A DNA stretch of 7,422 bases from Collinsella aerofaciens (GTDB lineage Bacteria; Actinomycetota; Coriobacteriia; Coriobacteriales; Coriobacteriaceae): NCBI GenBank assembly GCA_021641225.1, contig JAJWXI010000086.1, positions 1 to 7,422 on the forward strand, written 5' to 3'. Shown here piece after piece: positions 1-4,613 of this stretch. The first letter of the stretch is position 1. The number at the start of each line of letters is the position of its first letter. The notes beneath the pieces are model-generated. The model had not been told where the DNA came from, searched no databases, and saw nothing but the letters and a program-made list of their open reading frames with translations. Both the position numbers and the translations under genes were made by a program.

Positions 1-1
1 G

Positions 2-421
2 GGCGAAGACGCGCGCCTGCTGCTCTGTCGCCGCAGTCCGCTCAAACGACTGTGGGGCGGGGTGCTGGCCGATAGCTGTGCCGGCCATCCGCTCCCCGGG
101 GAAGACGTCGCGGCCGCCACGGCGCGTCGCATCAACGAAGAGCTTGGCATTACGCGCGAGCCCGATCAGCTCAAGCACCTCGGACACGTGGTGTACCGCG
201 AGGACCACGGCGACGGCCGCTGCGAGTGCGAATGGTGCGAGGTGCTCGCAGCCCATGTTGAGCCGGGCGAGCTACGCATCAACCAAGAGGAGATCTCGGA
301 GGTGCGCCGCGTGGCCCCGTCCGAGCTCAAAGGCTACCTGCAGGGTCACCCTGAGCAGCTGGCCCCCTGGCTCCGCGAGGCCCTCAGCGACCCATCCATC
401 CGTACGGCCCTCGCCATGTAA
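2..421 (+). CDS. idi: Isopentenyl-diphosphate delta-isomerase-like Nudix protein (5' end outside window)
   Basis: The frame is open from the left edge, so the gene starts upstream; 139 C-terminal residues are visible. The GTG at 62 lies inside the conserved core and is not the start. Type 1 Idi interconverts IPP and DMAPP in the cytoplasm, with a divalent metal. Visible family features (numbered from the first full codon): LLLCRRS at 6-12, W18, DSCAGHPLPGE at 24-34, a Nudix-like helix ARRINEELGI at 41-50, the acidic metal/active-site motif ECEWC at 75-79 (ENEVC in E. coli Idi), INQEEI at 93-98 and the late APW motif at 121-123. Oddity: aligned on the GHP motif, the catalytic cysteine position (second C of the usual CC or VC pair) is Ala27, with Cys26 one residue early. 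It is followed by repeat and terminator-like sequence. Inference: it could supply dimethylallyl units for UbiX downstream. A related Nudix hydrolase is the main alternative. Confidence 0.8.
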   Translation, partial: GEDARLLLCRRSPLKRLWGGVLADSCAGHPLPGEDVAAATARRINEELGITREPDQLKHLGHVVYREDHGDGRCECEWCEVLAAHVEPGELRINQEEISEVRRVAPSELKGYLQGHPEQLAPWLREALSDPSIRTALAM

Positions 422-440
422 CAAAGGTACAGTCCCTTTG
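422..440 (+). repeat. Small hairpin abutting the idi stop codon
   Basis: Perfect 6-bp arms CAAAGG (422-427) and CCTTTG (435-440) enclose a 7-nt loop, starting directly after the TAA. A diverged version of the same 20-nt block directly follows the stop codon of the MerR gene, upstream of the second copy of the 65-bp palindrome. The two hairpins may therefore be parts of one composite repeat. No function can be assigned from sequence. Confidence 0.5.
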
Positions 441-448
441 CCATATCC

Positions 449-513
449 AAACCGTCACAACATTCGATGAAAATCTCGAAAACGAGGAAAAGCGTCGAAT
501 GTTGTGACGGTTT
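449..513 (+). repeat. 65-bp palindromic repeat, copy 1 (possible 3'-end terminator)
   Basis: Arms 449-469 and 493-513 form 21 consecutive pairs with one G-T wobble. Within the loop, CTCG (475-478) and CGAG (483-486) form a second short hairpin with an AAAA tetraloop. The right arm runs into five T's (511-515), so the transcribed structure could act as an intrinsic terminator for the idi transcript. A second copy at 5529-5593, in the same orientation, matches at 62 of 65 positions. It is a dispersed, non-coding element (REP or MITE-like). No transposase or target-site duplication is visible. Confidence 0.85.
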
Positions 514-580
514 TTGTCCAGGGAATCGCTTCTCATCCAAAAAATCCGCTTGACTGTATTGCAACAACACAGCGCAACGT

Positions 581-611
581 AAGGGGTGTCCGATAACGGG
601 CGCCCCTTTTT
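581..611 (+). terminator. Intrinsic terminator or attenuator-like hairpin ahead of the transporter gene
   Basis: AAGGGGTG (581-588) pairs with CGCCCCTT (601-608), 8 bp with one wobble and a 12-nt loop. It is followed by a T run (607-611). It lies downstream of the 65-bp repeat and 53 nt before the transporter start. It could end read-through from idi, or, if a promoter lies upstream (a TTGACT box is at 550-555 but no convincing -10), act as a leader attenuator. Confidence 0.55.
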
Positions 612-664
612 AAGCGGCAACGTGGCTGCGAATCCGGAGCGCCCCCAACAAGAAAGGTGGGGAG

Positions 665-2122
665 ATGGAAGCGGAAAAGAAGGCGTTTAAGATTACCAAG
701 CGCGAAATTGGCTTTGTGCTGGGTATCGTTGTCTTTTTGCTGGTGAAGTTTCTTCCTTTGGCGGAGCTGAGCTCGACGGTCGAGCTCACGGTCGGCGGTC
801 AGACCTGTCTGGCGTTGACACTCGCCACGGTGGTGTTCTGGGCGTGTGGCGTGGCACAGCCGGGCTTTGTGGGCCTGCTCTATTGCGCGCTGCTCGTTCT
901 GTTTAAGGTGTGCGTGGACGACACGGGCGCCGCGAGCATCTCGGCGACGGTCGCCTCCACGTTTAGCTCGTGGACTAAGGCCACCATGTGGCTCGTCATC
1001 GGCGCCTACCTCATCGCCAGTGCGGTCAAGGAGTCGGGCCTGGGCGAGCGCATCGCCTATGCTTTTATGCTCAAGTTCGTGCGCGATGCCAAGTCGCTCA
1101 TCATCTCGATTTTCGCGCTCACCTTTGTGCTGTCGCTGCTGATCCCGCATCCGTTCCCCCGTGCCTTCCTCATCCTCGCCGTCGTCTCGGTCATCGCCGA
1201 GTCCGCCGGCTACGGTGACGACGACCGTGGCAAGCTCGGCTTCCTCGTGTTTGCCGCTGCCGCCCCGGGTTCCATGTTCTTCCTGACGGGCGACTCCACG
1301 CTCAACCCGCTCGTTGCACAGTACAGCGTCGAGGCCGGCGGCATGAGCCCGTCCTTTATCGACTGGTTCCTGTACATGAGCGTGCCTATGCTGGTCGCAC
1401 TGCTGTGCACCCTGTTCTTGGGCCTCTTCCTCTTTAAGCCCAGCAAGGAGCTCGTCTACGATCGCGAGCAGATCGTGGCCAAGCAGGCCGCGCTCGGCAA
1501 GCTCTCCGTCAAGGAGATCCGCACCATCGTGTGGCTTGTCATCGCCATCGCGCTGTGGCTTACCGTCTCGGGCGATTACATCGGCTGGGTGACACTTGCC
1601 ATCGGTGTCGCGCTCGCCATGCCCATCATCGGCGAGGTCCTTACGCCCGCCAGCTGGAACGCCGTCGACATCAAGTCCCTCATGTTCCTGACGGCCGCCA
1701 TGGCCGTGGGCTCCGTGGGCGGTGCCACCGGCATGAACGCTTGGATCGCCGATGTCGTGCTTCCCAGCTCCGTGCCCGAGAACATCTTCCTGTTCGCCCT
1801 GCTCGTCGCCGCGCTCTCCATGATCATCCACATGTTCATGGGCTCGGTCATGGCCGTGCTCGGCGTGTGCGTGCCGGCGTTCATCAGCTTCGCGGCCGGC
1901 TCCAGCGTGAGCCCGCTCGCCGTGGCGCTCATCGTCTTTACGTCCATCAACATCCACTACATCCTGCCGTTCCACAACCTGCCGATCCTTATCGGCGAGG
2001 GCAAGGACGCCGGCGGCTACACCTCCAAAGAGGCCATGCGCATGGGCATTCCCCTCACCGCGGTCGTCTTTATCGTCGTGCTGGTCGAGGCCGCCTGGTT
2101 CCACCTCTTTGGCCTGATGTAA
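665..2122 (+). CDS. DASS/SLC13-type (ion transporter superfamily) membrane carrier
   Basis: The 485-residue polytopic inner-membrane protein is about the usual length for DASS carriers. The ATG at 665 follows a purine-rich ribosome site (AAAGGTGG, 653-660). Hydrophobic segments lie near residues 14-33, 47-83, 108-121, 145-180, 191-206, 233-258, 286-325, 336-355, 372-413, 418-436 and 460-482, roughly 12-13 spans. Family-like stretches include STLNPLVAQYS (211-221), FIDWFLY (231-237), FLTAAMAVGSVGGATGMNAW (341-360) and INIHYILPFHNLPI (428-441). Known carriers of this family import di- and tricarboxylates or sulfate, usually with Na+. The canonical SNT anion/Na+ motifs are not visible: the first repeat has PHPFPRA (161-167) and the second HMFMGSVMAV (389-398). 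Substrate is therefore open. Next to a UbiD-type aromatic acid decarboxylase, an aromatic carboxylate is a reasonable inference, but a simple dicarboxylate is also possible. Confidence 0.8.
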   Translation: MEAEKKAFKITKREIGFVLGIVVFLLVKFLPLAELSSTVELTVGGQTCLALTLATVVFWACGVAQPGFVGLLYCALLVLFKVCVDDTGAASISATVASTFSSWTKATMWLVIGAYLIASAVKESGLGERIAYAFMLKFVRDAKSLIISIFALTFVLSLLIPHPFPRAFLILAVVSVIAESAGYGDDDRGKLGFLVFAAAAPGSMFFLTGDSTLNPLVAQYSVEAGGMSPSFIDWFLYMSVPMLVALLCTLFLGLFLFKPSKELVYDREQIVAKQAALGKLSVKEIRTIVWLVIAIALWLTVSGDYIGWVTLAIGVALAMPIIGEVLTPASWNAVDIKSLMFLTAAMAVGSVGGATGMNAWIADVVLPSSVPENIFLFALLVAALSMIIHMFMGSVMAVLGVCVPAFISFAAGSSVSPLAVALIVFTSINIHYILPFHNLPILIGEGKDAGGYTSKEAMRMGIPLTAVVFIVVLVEAAWFHLFGLM

Positions 2123-2126
2123 GCGG

Positions 2127-2161
2127 TCGAGCGCTTGGGCTGTAAGCAGCCGAGTGCTCGA
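2127..2161 (+). other. Intergenic stem-loop between transporter and ubiD-like gene
   Basis: The left strand (2127-2142) and right strand (2147-2161) form about 14 pairs around a TAAG loop: TCGAGC with GCTCGA, then GCT with AGT, then GGCTG with CAGCC, interrupted by a small 2/1-nt internal loop. It begins 5 nt after the transporter stop codon and has no T tract. It is therefore a poor intrinsic terminator and a better candidate for mRNA processing or 3'-end protection between the two genes. Confidence 0.5.
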
Positions 2162-2250
2162 ACTGCGAGTGGCCGAGCGTCCCATCTATGAGCGCCGCGG
2201 CCCCATTACGTTATCCAGCCCGGTGGCACACCGCCGCCGGGCACTCTCCC

Positions 2251-2258
2251 GAAAGGAG
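2251..2258 (+). promoter_or_regulatory. Ribosome binding site that fixes the decarboxylase start
   Basis: GAAAGGAG (2251-2258) stands 6 nt before the ATG at 2265. The frame is open back to 2154 (GTG), but the extra 37 residues would read through the intergenic stem-loop, lack a good ribosome site and do not resemble the family N-terminus. The ATG at 2265 is preferred. Confidence 0.85.
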
Positions 2259-2264
2259 CACGCC

Positions 2265-3755
2265 ATGTCCACCACCGATGCTTCCCAGATCCACGACCTG
2301 CGCTCCGCACTCGACTTTTTGCGCGAGATGCCGGGCCAGCTGCTCGAGACCGACACGCAGGTCGATCCCGATGCCGAGGTATCGGGCGTCTATCGCCACG
2401 TCGGTGCCGGCGGCACCGTTATGCGCCCGACCAAAGAGGGCCCGGCGATGGTCTTCAACAACGTCAAGGGCTTTGACGATGCCAAGGTCTGCATCGGCAT
2501 GCTTGCCAGCCGCAAGCGCGTTGCCGCCCTGCTCGACTTGGACGAGGAGCACCTGGGCCTCGAGATCGGCAAGCGCTTCGAGAACCTGATCGCGCCTGAG
2601 CAGATCGCCGAGGGTGCGCACGTCGACTGCCAGGAGGTCGTGTACAAGGCGACCGACGAGGGCTTTGACCTGCGCAGGATCGTCCCCGCTCCCACCAACA
2701 CGCCCGTCGACGGCGGCCCCTATATCACCATGGGCCTCGCCTACGGCACGAGCCCCGACGGCTCCCAGTCCGACGTGACCATCCACCGCTTCTCCTGCGT
2801 CGACAAGGACAAGCTTGCCATGTGGATCACCCCCGGCAGCCGTCACCTTGGCGCGTTCTTTGACGAGTACTGCCAGCGCGGCGAGGACATGCCCATCTCC
2901 ATCTCCATCGGCCTGGACCCCGCCGTGTACATGTGCTGCGGTTTCGAGGCTCCCACCACGCCGCTCGGCTTTAACGAGCTGCAGATCGCCGGCGCCCTGC
3001 GCGGCCACGCCGTCGAGCTTGCCGACTGCGTCACCGTTCCGCAGAAGTGCATCGCCAACGCCGAGTATGTGCTCGAGGGCTACCTCATGCACGACGAGAC
3101 CATCAACGAGGACGTCAACGGCCACGGCTACGCCATGCCCGAGTTCCCCGGCTACACCGGTGGCGCCAAGGTCTGCCCGGTGATCAAGATCACCGCCGTT
3201 ACCACGCGCGTCAATCCCATCATGGAGAGCTGCATCGGTCCTTCGCACGAGCACGTTTCCATGGCCGGCATCCCCACCGAGGCTTCCATCTACAAGATGG
3301 TCGAGACCGCCATCCCGGGCCGCCTGCTCAACGTCCATGCTGCTCCCTGCGGCGGCGGCAAGTTCGTTGCCATCATGCAGTTTAAGAAGTCGAGCAAAAA
3401 TGACGAGGGCCGTCAGCGCAATGCCGCCATGCTCGCCTTCTCGGCATTCTCCGAGCTCAAGCACGTCATCCTTGTTGACGAGGATGTCGATATCTTCGAT
3501 ATGAGCGACGTGATGTGGGCCATGACCACGCGCTTCCAGGCCGACGTCGACCTCATCACCATCCCCGGCTGCCACTGCCACGTGCTCGACCCGTCCAACG
3601 ACCCCGCGTTCGATCCTTCGATCCGCGAGCACGGCATCGCCTGCAAGGCCGTCTTCGACTGCACGGTCCCGTTCAACCTCAAGAAGAACTTCATCCGCTC
3701 GCAGTTCATGGAGATCGACAAGGACAAGTGGGCTAGGGAGATTGCGGCGTTTTAA
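2265..3755 (+). CDS. lpdC: UbiD-family decarboxylase, LpdC-like (gallate/hydroxyarylic acid decarboxylase subunit C)
   Basis: This 496-residue cytoplasmic enzyme is predicted to decarboxylate a hydroxylated aromatic acid (non-oxidative, prenyl-FMN and metal dependent). Length fits the family (about 475-495). Conserved stretches: GVYRHVGAGG (41-50), RPTKEGPAMVFNNV (54-67), YKATDEGFDLR (128-138), APTNTPVDGGPYIT (142-155), VTIHRF (171-176, expected catalytic Arg175), GSRHLGAF (191-198), the acidic pair in NAEYVLEGY (Glu267, Glu271), AMPEFPGY (290-297), EHVSMAGIPTEAS (329-341) and LVDEDVDIFDMSDVMWAM (403-420). From memory, these match Lactiplantibacillus plantarum gallate decarboxylase LpdC more closely than ubiquinone-pathway UbiD. 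The partner ubiX gene lies 199 nt downstream. No small third subunit (LpdD/BsdD type) is visible. Exact substrate (gallate, protocatechuate, 4-hydroxybenzoate, vanillate) cannot be read from sequence; the symbol denotes resemblance. A 10-bp hairpin overlaps its stop codon. Confidence 0.88.
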   Translation: MSTTDASQIHDLRSALDFLREMPGQLLETDTQVDPDAEVSGVYRHVGAGGTVMRPTKEGPAMVFNNVKGFDDAKVCIGMLASRKRVAALLDLDEEHLGLEIGKRFENLIAPEQIAEGAHVDCQEVVYKATDEGFDLRRIVPAPTNTPVDGGPYITMGLAYGTSPDGSQSDVTIHRFSCVDKDKLAMWITPGSRHLGAFFDEYCQRGEDMPISISIGLDPAVYMCCGFEAPTTPLGFNELQIAGALRGHAVELADCVTVPQKCIANAEYVLEGYLMHDETINEDVNGHGYAMPEFPGYTGGAKVCPVIKITAVTTRVNPIMESCIGPSHEHVSMAGIPTEASIYKMVETAIPGRLLNVHAAPCGGGKFVAIMQFKKSSKNDEGRQRNAAMLAFSAFSELKHVILVDEDVDIFDMSDVMWAMTTRFQADVDLITIPGCHCHVLDPSNDPAFDPSIREHGIACKAVFDCTVPFNLKKNFIRSQFMEIDKDKWAREIAAF

Positions 3756-3766
3756 CAAACGCCGCA
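3743..3766 (+). other. Hairpin with the ubiD-like stop codon in its loop
   Basis: TGCGGCGTTT (3743-3752) pairs perfectly with AAACGCCGCA (3757-3766). The 4-nt loop TAAC holds the TAA stop codon (3753-3755). The stem therefore includes the last three codons (AAF). There is no T tract after it. It could protect the mRNA 3' end or affect termination and downstream translation; no specific role is demonstrated. Confidence 0.6.
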
Positions 3767-3783
3767 CCGGTCGACGCTGCGCC

Positions 3784-3876
3784 CGCGCCTGGCGGACAAT
3801 CTGCCCCTCAGCTGCGAAGGCATGGGCATAAGCCCTATGCCTTCTTGTTTCGGGGCACCTTGTCTCGCCAGGCGCG
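3784..3876 (+). repeat. Large nested inverted-repeat element between ubiD-like gene and ubiX
   Basis: The outer arms CGCGCCTGGCG (3784-3794) and CGCCAGGCGCG (3866-3876) are perfect complements. After a one-base bulge, GACAA (3795-3799) pairs with TTGTC (3860-3864). After a 2/2 internal loop, TGCCCC (3802-3807) pairs with GGGGCA (3852-3857). An inner hairpin pairs GAAGGCAT (3816-3823) with ATGCCTTC (3837-3844) and GGGC (3824-3827) with GCCC (3832-3835), with an ATAA loop. About 34 pairs span 93 nt. No coding frame or T tract is evident. It may be a palindromic mobile/REP-like element or a structured RNA in the ubiD-ubiX transcript. Confidence 0.75.
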
Positions 3877-3943
3877 CGCTCGCTGACATTGCCCGACCTA
3901 TAGCCGCCATTTTGTTGTTGCTGGTAAGCCCTACCAAGTAGTC

Positions 3944-3949
3944 AAGGAG
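3944..3949 (+). promoter_or_regulatory. ubiX ribosome binding site
   Basis: AAGGAG sits 5 nt upstream of the ATG at 3955, supporting that start and independent translation of ubiX despite the structured spacer upstream. Confidence 0.8.
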
Positions 3950-3954
3950 TTGTC

Positions 3955-4533
3955 ATGCCTGAGTCTTCTGTCCGTCCCCGTCGCATTGTCGTTGGCGTTT
4001 CGGGCGCCAGCGGTGCCGCGCTGGGCCTTGAGTGCCTCAAATGCCTGCGCCAGGCCGGTGCCGAGTCGGCGCTTGTCGTCACGCGCGGGGGAGAGATTAC
4101 CATCGAGCAGGAGCTCGGCATGACGCTCGACGAGTTTGCGTGCTATGCCGATGTGGTCTACGACAACAAGAACATCGGCGCCGCCATTGCAAGCGGCACC
4201 TATCCGGTCGACGGCATGATCGTGGCCCCGTGCTCCATGAAGACGCTCGCCGGCATCGCAAGCGGCTACAGCGAAAACCTGCTGCTGCGTGCGGCCGACG
4301 TGCAGATGAAAGAGCAGCGCCGCCTGGTGCTCATGGTGCGCGAGACGCCCTTCAGCGCCATTCACGTCGATAACATGGCGCGCCTGGCGCGCGTGCCCGG
4401 CATCATGCTCATGCCGCCTATGCTCACGTTTTACAACGGCCCCGCCACGCTCGATGACGCGGTGCATCACATCGCCGCCAAGGCGCTCGAGGCCGTCGGC
4501 GTGCCATGTGCAAACTATAAGCGCTGGTCATAG
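3955..4533 (+). CDS. ubiX: UbiX flavin prenyltransferase
   Basis: The 192-residue cytoplasmic protein has a typical UbiX length. UbiX joins a dimethylallyl group (from DMAP in the characterised enzymes) to reduced FMN, giving the prenyl-FMN cofactor required by UbiD-family decarboxylases. Visible motifs: the N-terminal flavin-phosphate loop GVSGASGA (14-21), APCSMKTLAGIASGYSENLL (91-110), RAADVQMKE (112-120), RRLVLMVRETPFS (122-134; RETPLS in many relatives) and the C-terminal PPMLTFYNGPATLDDAV (154-170). In L. plantarum the equivalent gene of the gallate decarboxylase system is lpdB. Here it follows the LpdC-like gene on the same strand, which strongly suggests a dedicated cofactor supplier. 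It may be in the same transcript, though the 199-nt spacer is highly structured and no clear promoter is seen. A strong hairpin terminator follows. Confidence 0.95.
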   Translation: MPESSVRPRRIVVGVSGASGAALGLECLKCLRQAGAESALVVTRGGEITIEQELGMTLDEFACYADVVYDNKNIGAAIASGTYPVDGMIVAPCSMKTLAGIASGYSENLLLRAADVQMKEQRRLVLMVRETPFSAIHVDNMARLARVPGIMLMPPMLTFYNGPATLDDAVHHIAAKALEAVGVPCANYKRWS

Positions 4534-4564
4534 GCGTCTTTAGGGTAGGATACGAATAGTGTTT

Positions 4565-4595
4565 AAGCCCGCTGCCCCTGTGGGCGGCGGGCTTT
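4565..4595 (+). terminator. Intrinsic terminator after ubiX
   Basis: AAGCCCGCTGCCC (4565-4577) pairs with GGGCGGCGGGCTT (4582-4594), 13 bp with one wobble and a CTGT loop, followed by only a short T run (4593-4595). It lies 31 nt after the ubiX stop and 18 nt before the MerR start. It probably separates the decarboxylase transcript from the regulator gene, with the short T run perhaps allowing read-through. Confidence 0.75.
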
Positions 4596-4613
4596 GGTGT
4601 GTCGGGAGGACCT

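Noticed and set aside
449..513. CRISPR repeats
   Set aside because: Only two copies exist, about 5 kb apart, without regular spacers; they are palindromic dispersed repeats.
550..580. Promoter with TTGACT (550-555) for the transporter gene
   Set aside because: No acceptable -10 hexamer lies 16-18 nt downstream, so it is not listed as a feature.
533..2185. Long minus-strand open frame (about 550 codons) opposite the transporter gene
   Set aside because: It is antisense to a clear membrane protein and its product is a low-complexity His/Asp/Glu/Arg-rich chain with no domain, as expected from GC-rich codon shadow.
2154..2264. GTG-initiated 37-residue extension of the UbiD-like protein
   Set aside because: It reads through an intergenic stem-loop, has no good ribosome site and does not resemble the family N-terminus, whereas the ATG at 2265 has GAAAGGAG at proper spacing.
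2211..3767. Long minus-strand open frame (about 518 codons) opposite the UbiD-like gene
   Set aside because: It mirrors the highly conserved decarboxylase frame, has no recognisable domain, and its composition is the typical reverse-complement artefact.
3784..3876. Known riboswitch, T-box or tRNA gene in the ubiD-ubiX gap
   Set aside because: No cloverleaf, specifier loop or known aptamer core could be recognised; the structure is a single long nested hairpin.
4525..4556. MerR autoregulated long-spacer promoter before the MerR gene
   Set aside because: TAGGAT (4546-4551) is a fair -10 but the upstream -35 is poor and no convincing dyad spans the spacer.
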